A stretch of DNA of 64,000 nt. Source: Adiantum capillus-veneris (Eukaryota; Streptophyta; Polypodiopsida; Polypodiales; Pteridaceae). Location: positions 156,463,293 through 156,527,292 of the forward strand of contig CM043958.1 of NCBI GenBank assembly GCA_014529385.2, given 5' to 3'. Positions 43,096 through 57,600 of this stretch are shown here, in pieces. Position 1 is the stretch's first letter. Every line of letters starts with the position of its first letter. The notes under the pieces are model-generated. The model ran no database searches and was not told where the DNA came from. It was given only the letters and a program-made list of their open reading frames with translations. Made by a program: the position numbers and the translations under genes.

Positions 43096-46000
43096 TCAAA
43101 GCGTTGATTTCATCAATGAGAGATGCTACCACCTCAATAAGGCAGCACATTTGGCACCCCAAGTGGACAAGTCGCATGTTGTGATGGAATCTCTAATTGA
43201 TGAAATCAATGCTTTGAAACGAAGGTCAGGGCAATTTTTTCGGCGTATCATCATCTAGGATGCACGCAAAAAAATAGTGAAGTGTTTTTGAGGAGGCACA
43301 TCAGCTATAGGGAGTTATCACGACTACTTTTGTGCTCACGAGGCAGACACTTTGACCTGAGGAGTATCTACAGTCCTGTTGGAGCTATTGAAAGATGGTA
43401 CTCAGGGGCTCAATAAGGTAGCACATTTGGCACCCCAAACGGACAAGGCGCATGCTATGGTGGCATCTCTACTTGATGATATAAACGCTTTGAAACGAAG
43501 GTCATGGCAAATTTTTCGACGTATTATCATCCAGGATGCACGCAAAAACGTAGTGAAGGGTTTTGGAGGAAGCACATCAGCTATAGGAAGCCTTATTGAG
43601 CCCCCAAGTACCATCTTTCAATAGCTCCAGCAGGTCTGTAGATGTCTGCCTCGTGAGCACAAAAGTAGTCGTGCTAGCTCTCTATAGTTGATGTGCTTCC
43701 TTCAAAACCTTTCAATGTCTTGTTGCGTACATCCTGGATGATAATACGTAATTGCCCTGACCTTCGCTGCAAAGCGTTGATTTCATCAATTAGAGATGCT
43801 ACCACTTCAATAAGGGAGCATATTTGGCACCCCAAGCGGACAAGGCGCATGTTGTGATGGCATCTCTAATTGATGAAATCAACGCTTTGAAACGAAGGTC
43901 AGGGAAATTATTTCGACGTATCATTATCTAGGATGCACGCAAAAAGATAGTGAAGTGTTTTAGAGGAAGCACATCAGCTATAGGGAATTATCACGAATAC
44001 TTTTGTGCTCACGAGGCAGACACTTTGGCCTGATTAGTTTCTACAGTCCTGCTGGATCTATTGAAAGATGGAACTTGGGGGCTCAATAAGGTAACACATT
44101 TGGCACCCCAAATGGACAAGGCGCATGGTATGGTGGCATCTCTAATTGAACAAATGAACGCTTTGAAACGAAGGTCATGGAAAATTTTTCGACGTATTAT
44201 CATCCAGGATGCACGCAAAAATGTAGTGAAGGGTTTTGGAGGAAGCACATCAGCTATAGGAAGCCTTATTGAGCCGCCAAGTACCATCTTTCAATAGCTC
44301 CAGCAGGTCTCTAGATGTCTGCCTCGTGAACACAAAAGTAGTCGTGATAGCTCTCTATAGTTGATGTGGTTCCTTCAAAACCTTTCAATGTCTTTTTGCG
44401 TGCATCCTGGATGATAATACGTAATTGCCCTGACCTTCGTTGCAAAGCGTTATTTTGATCAATTAGAGATGCTACCACTTCAATAAGGGAGCATATTTGG
44501 CACCCCAAGCGGACAACGCGCATGTTGTGATGGCATCTCTAATTGATGAAATCAACGCTTTGAAACGAAGGTCTGCGCAAGTTTTTCGGCGTATTATCAT
44601 CTAGGATGCATGCAAAAAGATAGTGAAGGGTTTTGGAGGAAACACATCAGCTATATGGAGTGATAACGACTACTTTTGTGCTCACGAGGTAGACACTTTG
44701 GCCTAAGGAGTATCTACAGACCTGCTGGAGCTATTGAACGATAGTACTTGGGGGCTAAATAAGTCAACACATTTGGCACCCCTAGCGGACAAGGTGCATG
44801 CTGTGGTGGCATCTCTAATTGATGAAATCAACGTTTTGAAACGAAGGTCAGGGCAATTTTTTCGGCGTATCAACATCCAGGATGCACGGAAAAAGATAGT
44901 GAAGGGTTTTGGAGGAAGCACATCAGGTATAAGGAGCCTTATTGAGCCCCCAATTACCATCTTTCAGTAGCTTCTCCAGGTTTATAGATACTCCTAAGGC
45001 CAAAGTGTCTACCTCTTGAGCACAAAAGTAGTCGTGATAGCTCCTTATAATTGATGTGCTTCCTCTAGATCCCTTCACTATCTTTTTGCGTGCATCCTGG
45101 ATGGTGATACGAATTGCCCTGACCTTCGTTTCAAAGCGTTGATTTCATCAATTAGAGATGCTACCACCTCAATAAGGCGGCACATTTGGCACCCCAAGCG
45201 GACAAGGCGCATGTTGTGATGGCATCTCTAATTGATGAAATCAACGCTTTGAAACGAAGGTTGGGTCAATTTTTTCGGCGTATCATTGTTTAGGATGCAC
45301 GCAAAAAGATAGTGAAGGGTTTTGGAGGAAGCACATCAGCTATAGGGAGTTATTACGACTACTTTTGTGCTCACGAGACATACACTTTGGCCTGAGGAGT
45401 ATCTACAGACCTGCTGGAGCTATTGAAAAATGGTACTTGCGGGTTCAATAAGGCAACACATTTGGCACCCCAAGCGGACAAGGCGAATGCGGTGGTGGCA
45501 TCTCTAATTGATGAAATCAACGCTTTGAAACGAAGGTCATGGCAATTTTTTCAATGTATCATCATCCAGGATGCACGCAAAAAGATAGTGAAGGGTTTTG
45601 GAGGAAGCACATCAGCTATAAGGAGCCTTATTGAGCCCCCAATTCCCATCTTTCAATAGCTGTAGCAGGTTTGTAGATACTCCTAAGGCCAAAGTGTCCG
45701 CCTCTTGAGCACAAAAGTAGTCGTGATAGCTCCCTATAGCTGATGTGCTTCCCCTAGAACCCTTCACTATCTTTTTGGGTGCATCCTGGATGATGATACG
45801 CAATTGCCTTGACCTTCGTTTCAAATCGTTGATTTCATCAATTAGAGATGCTACCACCTCAATAAGGCGGCACATTTGGCACCCCAAGCGGACAAGGCGC
45901 ATGTTGTGATGACATCTCTAATTGATGAAATCAACGCTTTGAAACGAAGGTCAGGGAAATTTTTTCGGCGTATCATCATCTAGGATGCACGCAAAAAGAT

Positions 46001-48650
46001 AGTGAAGTGTTTTGGAGGAGGCATATTAGCTATAGGGAGTTATCACGACTACTTTTGTGCTCACGAGGCAGACGCTTTGGCCTGAGGAGTATCTACAGTC
46101 CTGTTGGAGCTATTGAAAGATGGTACTTGGGGGCTCAATAAGGTAGCATATTTGGCACCCCAAACGGACAAGGCGAATGCTATGGTGGCATCTCTAATTG
46201 ATGAAATGAACGCTTTGAAACGAAGGTCATGTCAAATTTTTCGGCGTATTACCATCGAGGATGCACGCAAAAACGTAGTGAAGGGTTTTGGAGGAAGCAC
46301 ATCAGCTATAGGAAGCCTTACTGAGCCCCCAAGTACCATCTTTCAATAGCTTCAGCAGGTCTGTAGATGTTTGCCTCGTAAGCACAAAAGTAGTCGTGAT
46401 AGCTCTCTATAGTTGATGTGCTTCCTTCAAAACCTTTCAATGTCTTTTTGCGTGCATCCTGGATGATAATACGTGATTGCCCTAACCTTCGTTGCAAAGC
46501 GTTGATTTCATCAATTAGAGATGCTACCACTTCAATAAGGGAGCATATTTGGCATACCAAGCGGACAAGGCGCATGTTGTGATGGCATCTCTAATTGATG
46601 AAATCAACGCTTTGAAACGAAGGTCAGGGCAATTTTTTCTGCGTGTCATCATCTAGGATGCATGCAAAAAGATAGTGAAGGGTTTTAGAGGAAGCAAATC
46701 AGCTATAGGGAGCTATCACGACTACTTTTGTGCTCACGAGGTAGACACTTTGGCTTGAGGAGTAGCTACAGACCTGCTGAGGCTATTGAACGATAGTACT
46801 TAATGGCGCAATAAGGCAGCATATTTGGCACCCCAACCGGAGAAGCTGCATGCTGTGGTGGCATCTCTAATTGATGAAATCAACGCTTTGAAACGAAGGT
46901 CATGGCAATTGTTTCGGCGTATCATCATTCAGGATATACGCAAAAACATAGTGAAGGGTTTTGGAGGAAGCACATCAGCTATAGGAAACCTTATTGAGCC
47001 CCCAAGTACCATCTTTCAATAGCTCCAGCAGGTCTGTAGATACTCCTAAGGCCAAAGTGTTTGCCTCGTGAGCACAAAAGTAGTCGTGCTAGCTCTCTAT
47101 AGTTGATGTGCTTCCTTCAAAACCTTTCAATGTCTTTTTGCGTGCATCCTGGATGATAATACGCAATTGCCCTGATCTTCCTTGCAAAGCATTGATTTCA
47201 TCAATTAGAGATGCTACCACTTCAATAAGGGATCATATTTGGTACCCCAAGCAGACAAGGTGCATGCTGTGGTGGCATCTCTAATTGATGAAATCAACAC
47301 TTTGAAATGAAGGTCATGGCAATTTTTTCTGCGTATCATCATCGAGGATGCATGCAAAAAGATAGTGAAGGGTTTTGGAGGAAGTACATCAACTATAAGG
47401 AGCCTTATTGAGCCCCCAATTACCATCTTTAAATAGCTCCAGCAGGTTTATAGATACTCCTAAGGCCAAAGTGTCTGCCTCTTGAGCACAAAAGTAGTCG
47501 TGATAGCTCCCTATAGTTGATGTGATTTCTACAGAACCCTTCACTATCTTTTTGCGTGCATCCTGGAATTTGATACGCCATTGCCCTGACCTTCGTTTCA
47601 AAGCGTTGATTTCATCAATTAGAGATGCTACCACCTCAATAAGGCGGCACATTTGGGTCCCCAAGCGGACAAGGCGCATGTTGTGATGACATCTCTAATT
47701 GATGAAATCAACGCTTTGAATTGAAGGTCAGGGCAATTTTTTCGGCGTTTTATTATCTAGGATGCACACAAAAGGATAGTGAAGGGTTTTGGAGGAAACA
47801 AATCAGCTATAGGGAGTTATCACGACTACTTTTGTGCTAACGAGATAGACACTTTGGCCTGAGGAGTATCTACAGACCTGCTGGAGCTATTGAAAGATGG
47901 TACTTGGGGTCTCAATAAGGCAAAACATTTGGCACCCCAAGCGGACAAGGCGCATGCTGTGGTGGCATCTCTAATTGATGAAATCAACGCTTTGAAACGA
48001 AGGTCATGGAAATTTTTTCGACGTATCATCATGCAGGATGCACACAAAACATAGTGAAGGGTTTTGGAGGAAGCACATCAGCTATAAGGAGCCTTATTGA
48101 GCCCCCAATTACCATCTTTCAATAGCTCTAGCAGGTTTGTAGATACTCCTAAGGCTAAAGTGTGCCTCTTGAGCACAAAAGTAGTCGTGATAGCTCCCTA
48201 TAGCTGATGTGCTTCCTCCAGAACCCTTCACTATCTTTTTGCGTGAATCCTGGATGATGATACGCAATTGCCCTGATCTTCGTTTCAAAGCGTTGATTTC
48301 CTCTGTTTCGTGAGCACAAAAGTAGTCGTGATAGCTCCCTATAGGTTATGTGCTTCCTTCAAAACCTTTCACTGTATTTTTGCGTGCATCCTGGACGATA
48401 ATACGCATTGCCCTGACCTTCGTTGCAAAGCGTTGATTCGATCAATTGGACATGCTATCACTTCAATAAGGCATCATATTTGGGACCCCTAGCGGACAAG
48501 GCGCATCCTATGGTGGCATCTCTAATTGATGAAATCAACGCTTTGAAATGAAGGTCATGGCAATTTTTTCGGTGTATCATCAGCCAGGATGCACGCAAAA
48601 ACATAGTAAAGGGTATTGGAAAAAACACATCAGCTTTAGGGACCCTTATT
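43096..48650 (+). repeat. Satellite block 1 (polarity forward-forward-reverse)
   Basis: Reverse-to-forward junctions (ACCTCAATAAGG or ACTTCAATAAGG) lie at 43135, 43808, 44481, 45170, 45860, 46533, 47223 and 47637, and one more near 48470. A disturbed, shortened unit occurs near 48300, where GTTGATTTC jumps to CTCTGTTTCGTGAGC. Confidence 0.9.
46104..46349 (+). other. Recurring 78-82-codon open frame of the satellite (example)
   Basis: It reads MELLKDGTWGLNKVAYLAPQ, then IFRRITIEDARKNVVKGFGG, and ends PPSTIFQ at a stop created by the forward/reverse junction. Very similar frames occur at 43379-43624, 44061-44297, 44734-44970, 45423-45659, 61424-61621, 62075-62311 and 63439-63675 (plus), and at 53126-53362 and 58329-58574 (minus). 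Because the unit is 3 x 92, the frame carries from one unit to the next. No known domain was recognised and no promoter or intron was seen. Coding is not claimed. Confidence 0.2.
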
Positions 48651-51600
48651 GAGCCCCCAAGTACCATCTCTCAACAGCTCCAGCAGGTCTGTAGATACTC
48701 CCGAGGCCAAAGTGTCTGCCTCGTGAGCACAAAAGTAATCGTGATAGCTCCCTATATTTGATATGTTTCCTCCAAAACCCTTTACTATCTTTTTGCATGC
48801 ATCTTAGACAATGATATCCCGAAAAATTGCCATAACCTTCGTTTCAAAGCATTGATTTCATCAATTAGAAATGCCATCACAACATGCGCCTTGTCCGCTT
48901 GGGGTGCCAAATGTGCTGCCTTATTGAAGTGGTAGCATCTCTAATTGATGAAATCAACGCTTTTAAACGAAGGTCAGGGCAATTGCGTATCATCATCCAG
49001 GATGCAAACAAAAAGATTGTGAAGGGTTCTAGAGGAAGCACATCAACTATAGGGAGCTATCACGACTACTTTTGTGCTCACGAGGCAGACACTTTGGCCT
49101 TAGGAGTATCTATAAACCTGTTGGAGCTATTGAAAGATGGTACTTGGGGGCTCACTCAGGCTCCCTATAGTTGATGTGCTTCCACCAAAACCCTTCACTA
49201 TCTTTTTGCGTGCATCCTGGATGATAATACGCCGAAAAAATTTCCATGACCTTTGTTTCAAAGCGTTCATTTCATCAATTGGAGATGCCAGCATAGCATG
49301 CGCCTTGTCCGCTTAGGGTGCCAAATGTGCTGCCTTATTGAGCCCCCAAGTACTAACTTTCAATAGATCCAACAAGTCTATAGATACTCCTTAGGCCAAA
49401 GTGTCTGCCTCGTGAGCACAAAAGTAGTTGTGATAACTCCCTATAGCTGATGTGCCTCCTCCAAAACCCTTCACTATCTTTTTGTGTGCATCCTAGATGA
49501 TGATACGCCGAAAAAATTGCCATGCCCTTCGTTTCAAAGCGTTGATTTCATCAATTAGAGATGCTATCACAACATGCACCTTGTCCGCTTGGGGTGCCAA
49601 ATGTGTTGCATTATTGAGGTGGTAGTATCTCTAATTGATGAAATCAACGCTTTGAAACGAAGGTCAGGGCAACTGCGTATCATCATCCAGGATACACACA
49701 AAAAGATAGTGAAGGGTTCTGGAGGAAGCACATTAACTATAGGGAGCTATCACGATTACTTTTGTTCTCACGAGGCAGACACTGTGGCCTTAGAAGTATC
49801 TACAAACTTGTTGGAGTTATTGAAAGATGGTACTTGGAGGCTCAATAATGCTCTCTATAGCTGATGTGCCTCCTCCAATACCCTTCACTATCTTTTTGCG
49901 TGCATCCTGGATGATGATACGTTGGAAAAATTGCCATGACCTTCGTTTCAAAGATTGATTTCATCAATTAGAGATGCCAACACAGCATGCGCCTTGTCCG
50001 GTTGGGGTGCCAAATGTGCTGTCTTATTGAGACATCAAGTACCATCTTTCAATAGCTCTAGCAGGTGTGTAGATACTCCTCAGTCCGAAGTGTTTGCGTC
50101 GTGAGCTCAAAAGTAGTCTTGATAACTCCCTATAGCTGACGTGCCTCCTCCAAAACCCTTCACTATCTTTTTGCGTGCATCGTAGATGATGATACATCGA
50201 AAAAATTGCCCTGAACTTCGTTTCAAAGCGTTGATTTCATCAATTAGAGATGGCATCACAACATGCGCCTTGTCCGCTTGGGGTGCCAAATAGGCTGGCT
50301 TATTGAGGGGGTAGCATCTCTAATTAATGAAATCAACCCTTTGAAATGAACGTCAGGGCAATTGCGTATCATCCAGGATGCACACAAATATATAGTGAAG
50401 GGTTTTGGAGCAAGCACATCAAGTATAGAGAGTTATCACGACTACTTTTGTGCTCACTCACGAAGCAAAAACTTTGGCCTTAGGAGTATATACAAACCTG
50501 CATGAGCTATTGAAAGATGGTACTTGGGGGCTCAATAAGGCTTCCTATAGTTGATGTGCTTCCTCCAACTATGTTTTTGCATGCATCCTGAATGATGATA
50601 CGCCGAAAATATTGCCATGACCTTCGTTTCAAAGCGTTGATTTCATCAATTAGAGATGCCACCATAGGATGCGCCTTGTCCGCTTGGGGTGCCAAATGTG
50701 TTGTCTTTATTGGCCCCCAAGTACCATCTTTCAATATCTCCAGTAGATCTGTAGATTCTCCTGAGGCCAAAGTGTCTGTCTCGTGACCACAAAAGTAGTC
50801 GTGATAACTCGCTATAGCTGACGTGTTTTTCCTCCAAAACCCTTCACTATCTTTTTGCGTACATCCTAGATAATGCTACGCCGAAAAAATTGCCTTGATT
50901 TTCGTTTCAAAGCGTTGATTTCATCAATTAGAGATGCCATCACGACATGCGCCTTGTCCGCTTGGGGTGCCAAATGTGTTGCCTTATTGCTGTGGCAGCA
51001 TCCCTAATTGATGAAATTAACGCTTTGAAACGAAGGTGAGGGCAATTGCGTATCATCATCCAGGATGCGCGCAAAAAGATAGTGAAGGGTTCTCGAGGAA
51101 GCACATCAACTATAGGGAGCTATCACGACTACTTTTGTGCTCACGAGGCAGACACTTTGGCCTTAGGAGTATCTACAAACCTGCTGGAGCTATTGAAAGA
51201 TGGTACTTCGGGGCTCAATAAGGCTCGTTATAGCTGATGTCCTTTCTCCAAAACACTTCACTATCTTTTTGCGTGCATCTTGGATGATGATACGCCGAAA
51301 AAATTTCCATGACCTTCGTTTCAAAGCGTTGATCTCATTAATTAGAGATGCCACCACAGCGTGCACCTTGTCCGCTTGGGGTGCGAAATGTGCTGCCTTA
51401 TTGAGCCATCAAGTACCATCGTTGAATAACTCCAGCAGGTCTGTAGATACTCCTCCGGCCAAAGTGTTTGCCTCGTGAGCACGAAAGTAGTGGTGATAGC
51501 TCCGTATAGCTGATGTGCTTCCTCCAAAACCCTTCACTATCTTTTTGCGTGCATCCTAGATGATGATACCCAGAAAACATTACCATGACCTTCGTTTCAA

Positions 51601-54600
51601 AGCGTTGATTCATCAATTAGAGATGCCATCACAACATGCGCCTTGTCCGCTTGGGATGCCAAATATGCTCCCTTATTGAAGTGGTAGCATCTCCAATTGA
51701 TGAAATCAACGCTTTGGAACGAAGGTCAGGGCAATTCCTTATTATCATCCACGATGCACGCAAAAAGAAAGCGAAAGGTTTGGAAGGAAGCACATCAACT
51801 ATAGGGAGCGATCACGACTACTTTTGTGCTCACGAGGCAGAAACTTTGGCCTTAGGAGTATCTACAAGCCTGCTGGCGCTATTGAAAGATGGTACTTGGG
51901 GGCTCAATAAGGCTTCTTACAGCTGATGTGCTTCCTCCAATACCCTTCACTATGTTTTTGCGTCCATCCGGGATGATGATACGTTGAAAAAATTGCCATG
52001 ACCTTCGTTTCAGTGCCACCACAACATGCGCCTTGTCCGCTTAGGGTGCCAAATGTGCTACCTTATTGAGCCCCCAAGTACCATCTTTCAATAGCTCCAG
52101 CAGGTCTGTAGATACTCCTCAGGACAAAGTGTCTGGCTCGTGATCACAAAAGTAGTCGTAATAACTCCCTATAGCTGATGTGTTTCCTTCAAAATCCTTC
52201 ACTATCTTTTTGCGTGCATCCTAGATGATGATACGCCGGAAAAATTGCCATGACCTTCAATTCCAAGCGTTGATTTCATCAATCAAGGCAATTACGTATC
52301 ATCATCCAAGATACACACAAAAAGATAGTGAAGGGTTCTGGAGGAAGCACATTAACTATAGGGAGCTATCACGATTACTTTTGTGCTCACGAGGCAGACA
52401 CTGTGGCCTTGGAAGTATCTACAAACCAGCTGGAGTTATTGAAAGATGGTACTTGGGAGCTCAATAATGCTCCCTATAGCTGATGTGCTTCCTCCAATAC
52501 CCTTCACTATCTTTTTGCGTGCATCCTGGATGATGATACGTCGGAAAAATTGCCATGACCTTCGTTTCAAAGATTGATTTCATCAATTAGAGATGCCAGC
52601 ACAACATGCGCCTTGTCCGGTTGGGGTGCCAAATGTGCTGCCTTATTGAGCCATCAAGTATCATCTTTCAATAGCTCTAGCAGGTCTGTAGATACTCCTA
52701 AGTCCAAAGTGTTTGCCTCTTGAGCTCAAAAGTAGTCGTGATAGCTCCCTATAGTTGACGCGCCTCCTCCAAAACCCTTCACTATCTTTTTGCGTGCATC
52801 GTAGATGATGATACGTCGAAAAAATTGCCCTGAACTTCGTTTCAAAGTGTTGATTTCATCAATTAGAGATGCCATCACAACATGCGCCTTGTCCGCTTGG
52901 GGTGCCAAATAGGCTGGCTTATTGAGAGGGTAGCATTTCTAATTAATGAAATCAACCCTTTGAAACGAAGGTCAGGGCAATTGCGTATCATCCAGGATGC
53001 ACACAAATATATAGTGAAGGGTTTTGGAGCAAGCACATCAGCTATAGAGAATTATCACGACTACTTTTGTGCTCACTCACGAAGCAAAAACTTTGGCCTT
53101 AGGAGTATATACAAACCTGCAGGAGCTATTGAAAGATGGTACTTGGGGGCTCAATAAGGCTTCCTATAGTTGATGTGCTTGCTCCAACTATTGTTTTGCA
53201 TGCATCCTGAATGATGATACGCCGCAAATATTGCCATGACCTTCGTTTCAAAGCGTTGATTTCATCAATTAGAGATGCCACCATAGGATGTGCCTTGTCC
53301 GCTTGGGGTGCCAAATGTGTTGTCTTATTGAGCCCCCAAGTACCATCTTTCAGTAGCTCCATCAGGTCTGTAGATACTCCTCAGGCCAATCTGTCTGTCT
53401 CGTGACCACAAAAGTAATCGTCATAACTCGCTATAGCTGACGTGTTTTTCCTCCAAAACCGTTCACTATCTTTTTGCGTGCATCCTAGATAATGCTACGC
53501 GGAAAAAATTGCCATGACCTTTGTTTCGAAGATTGATTTCATCAATTAGAGATGCCAGCACAGCATGCGCCTTGTCCGGCTGGGGTGCCAAATGTGCTGC
53601 CTTATTGAGCCATCAACTACCATCTTTCAATAGCTCTAGCAGGTCTGTAGATACTCCTTAGTCCAAAGTGTTTGCCTCATGAGCTCAAAAGTAGTCGTGA
53701 TAGCTCCCTATAGTTGACGCGTCTCTTCCAAAACCCTTCACTATCTTTTTGCGTGCATCGTAGATGATGATACGCCGAGAAAATTGCCCTGAACTTCGTT
53801 TCAAAGTGTTGATTTCATCAATTAGAGATGCCATCACAACATGCGCCTTGTCCGCTTGGGGTGCCAAATAGGCTGGCTTTTTGAGGGGGTAGCATCTCTA
53901 ATTGATGAAATCAACCCTTTGAAACGAAGGTCACGACAATTGCGTATCATCCAGGATACACACAAATATATAGTGAAGGGTTTTGGAGCAAGCACATCAG
54001 CTATAGAGAATTATCACGACTACTTTTGTGCTCACTCACGAAGCAAAAACTTTGGCCTTAGGAGTATATACAAACCTGCAGGAGCTATTGAAAGATGGTA
54101 CTTGGGGGCTCAATAAAGCTTCCTATAGTTGATGTGCTTCCTCCAATACCCTTCACTATGTTTTTGCATGCATCCTGAATGATGATACGCCGAAACTATT
54201 TCCATGACCTTCGTTTCAAAGCGTTGATTTCCTCAATTAGAGATGCCACCATAGGATGCGCCTTGTCCGCTTGGGGTGCCAAATGTGTTGTCTTATTGAG
54301 CCCCCAAGTACATCTCTCAATAGCTCCAGCAGGTCTGTAGATACTCCTCAGGCCAAAGTGTCTGCCTCGTGACCACAAAAGTAGTCGTGATAACTCGCTA
54401 TAGCTGACGTGTTTTTCCTCCAAAACCCTTCTTTATCTTTTTGCGTGCATCCTAGATGATGCTATCCCGAAAAAATTGCCCTGATTTTCTTTTCAAAGCG
54501 TTGATTTCATCAATTAGAGATGCCATGACAACATGCGCCTTGTCTGCTTGGGGTGCCAAATGTGCCGCCTTTTTGCAGTGGCAGCATCCCTAATTGATTA

Positions 54601-57600
54601 AATTAACGCTTTGAAACGAAGGTGAGGGCAATTGCATATCATCATACAGGTTGCGCGCAAAAAGATAGTGAAGGGTTCTCGAGGAAGCACATCAACTATA
54701 GGGAGCTATTACGACTACTTTTGTGCTCACGAGGCAGACACTTTGGCCCCAGGAGTATCTACAAACCTGCTGGAGCTATTGAAAGATGGTACTTGGGGGC
54801 TCAATAAGGCTCCTTATAGCTGATGTGCTTTCTCCAAAACCCTTCACTATCTTTTTGCGTGCATCTTGGATGATGATACGCCGAAAAAATTGCCATGACC
54901 TTCGTTTCAAAGTGTTGATTTCATCAATTAGAGATGCCACCACAGTATGCACCTTGTCTGCTTGGGGTGCCAAATGTGTTGCATTATTGAGGTGGTAGTA
55001 TCTCTAATTGATGAAATCAACGCTTTGAAACGAAGGTTAGGGCAATTGCGTATCATCATCCAGGATACACACAAAAAGATAGTGAAGGGTTCTGGAGGAG
55101 GCACATTAAATATAGGGAGCTATCACGATTACTTTTGTGCTCACGAGGCAGACACTGTGGCCTTGGAAGTATCTACAAACCTGCTGGAGCTATTGAGATA
55201 CGGTACTTGGGGGCTCAATAATGCTCTCTATAGCTGATGTGCTTCCTCCAATACCCTTCACTATCTTTTTGCGTGCATCCTGGATGATGATACGTCAAAA
55301 AAATTTCCATGACCTTCGTTTAAAAGATTGATTTCATCAATTAGAGATGCCAGCACAGCATGCGCCTTGTCCGGTTGGGGTGCCAAATGTGCTGCCTTAT
55401 TGAGCCATCAAGTACCATCTTTCAATAGCTCTAGCAGGTTTGTAGATACTCCTGAGTCGAAAGTGTTTGCCTCGTGAGCTCAAAAGTAGTCGTGATAGCT
55501 CCCTATAGTTGATGCGCCTCCTCCACAACCCTTCACTATCTTTTTGCGTGCATCGTAGATGATGATACGTCGAAAAAATTGCCCTGAACTTCGTTTCAAA
55601 GTGTTGATTTCATCAATTAGAGATGCCATCACAACATGCGCCTTGTCCGCTTGGGGTGCCAAATAGGCTGGCTAATTGAGAGGTTAGCATCTCTAATTGA
55701 TGAAATCAACCCTTTGAAACGAAGGTCAGGGCAATTGCGTATCATCCAGGATGCACACAAATATATAGTGAAGGGTTTTGGAGCAAGCACATCAACTATA
55801 GAGAGTTATCACGACTACTTTTGTGCTCACTCACGAAGCAAAAACTTTGGCCTTAGGAGTATATACAAACCTGTAGGAGCTATTGAAAGATGGTACTTGG
55901 GGGCTCAATAAGGCTTCCTAAAGTTGATGTGCTTCCTCCAACTATTGTTTTGCATGCATCCTGAATGATGATACGCCGCAAATATTGCCATGACTTTCGT
56001 TTCAAAGCGTTGATTTCATCAATTAGAGATGCCACCATAGGATGCGCCTTGTCCGCTTGGGGTGCCAAATGTGTTGTCTTTATTGGCCCCCAAGTACCAT
56101 CTTTCAATAGCTCCTCAGGTCAATGTGTCTGTCTCGTGACCACAAAAGTAGTCGTGATAACTCGCTATAGCTGACGTGTTTTTCCTCCAAAACCCTTCAC
56201 TATCTTTTTGCGTGCATCCTAGATAATGCTACGCCGAAAAAATTGTCCTCATTTTCATTTCGAAGCGTTGATTTCATCAATTAGAGATGCCATCACAACA
56301 TGCTCCTTGTCCGCTTGGGGTGCCAAATGTGCCGCCTTATTGCTGTGGCAGCATCCCTAATTGATGAAATTAACGCTTTGAAACGAAGGTGAGGGCAATT
56401 GCGTATCATCATCCAGGATGCGTGCAAGAAGATAGTGAAGGGTTCTCGAGGAAGCACATCAACTATAGGGAGCTATCAGGCCTACTTTTGTGCTGACGAG
56501 GCAGACACTTTGGCCTTAGGAGTATCTACAAACCTGCTGGAGCTATTGAAAGATGGTACTTTGGGGCTCAATAAGGCTCCTTATAGCTGATGTGCTTTCT
56601 ACAAAACACTTCACTATCTTTTTGCGTACATCTTGGATGATGATACGCCGAAAAAATTACCATGAACTTCGTTTCAAAGCGTTGATTTCATTAATTAGAG
56701 ATGCCACCACAACATGCACCTTGTCCGCTTGGGGTGCCAAATGTGCTGCCTTATTGAGCCATCAAGTACCATCGTGGAATAACTCCAGCAGGTCTGTAGA
56801 TACTCCTCAGGTTAAAGTGTTTGCCTCGTGAGCACGAAAGTAATGGTGATAGCTCCGTATAGGTGATGTGCTTCCTCCAAAACCCTTCAATATCTTTTTG
56901 CATGCATCCTAGATGATGATACGCCGAAAAAATTGCCATGACCTTTGTTTCAAAGCGTTGATTTCATCAATTAGACATTCCATCACAACATGCACCTTGT
57001 CCGCTTGGGGTGCCAAATGTGTTGCATTATTGAGGTGGTAGTATCTCTAATTGATGAAATCAACGCTTTGAAACGAAGGTCAGGGCAATTGCGTATCATC
57101 ATCTAGGATACACACAGAAAGATAGTAAAGGGTTCTGGAGGAAGCACATTAACTATAGGGAGCTATCATGATTACTTTTGTTCTCATGAGGCAGACACTG
57201 TGGCCTTAGAAGTATCTACAAACCTACTGGAGTTATTGAAAGATGGTACTTGGGGGCTCAATAATGCTCTCTATAGCTGATGTGCCTCCTCCAATACCCT
57301 TCACTATCTTTTTGCGTGCATCCTGGATGATGGTACGTCGGAAAAATTGCCATGACCTTCATTTAAAAGATTGATTTCATCAATTAGAGATGCTAGCACA
57401 GCATGCGCCTTGTCCGGTTGGGGTGCCAAATGTGCTGCCTTATTGAGCCATCAAGTACCATCTTTCAATAGCTCTAGCAGGTCTGTAGATACTCCTTAGT
57501 CCGAAGTGTTTGCGTCGTGAGCTCAAAAGTAGTCGTGATAGCTCCCTATAGTTGACGCGCCTCCTCCAAAACCCTTCACTATCTTTTTGCGTGCATCGTA

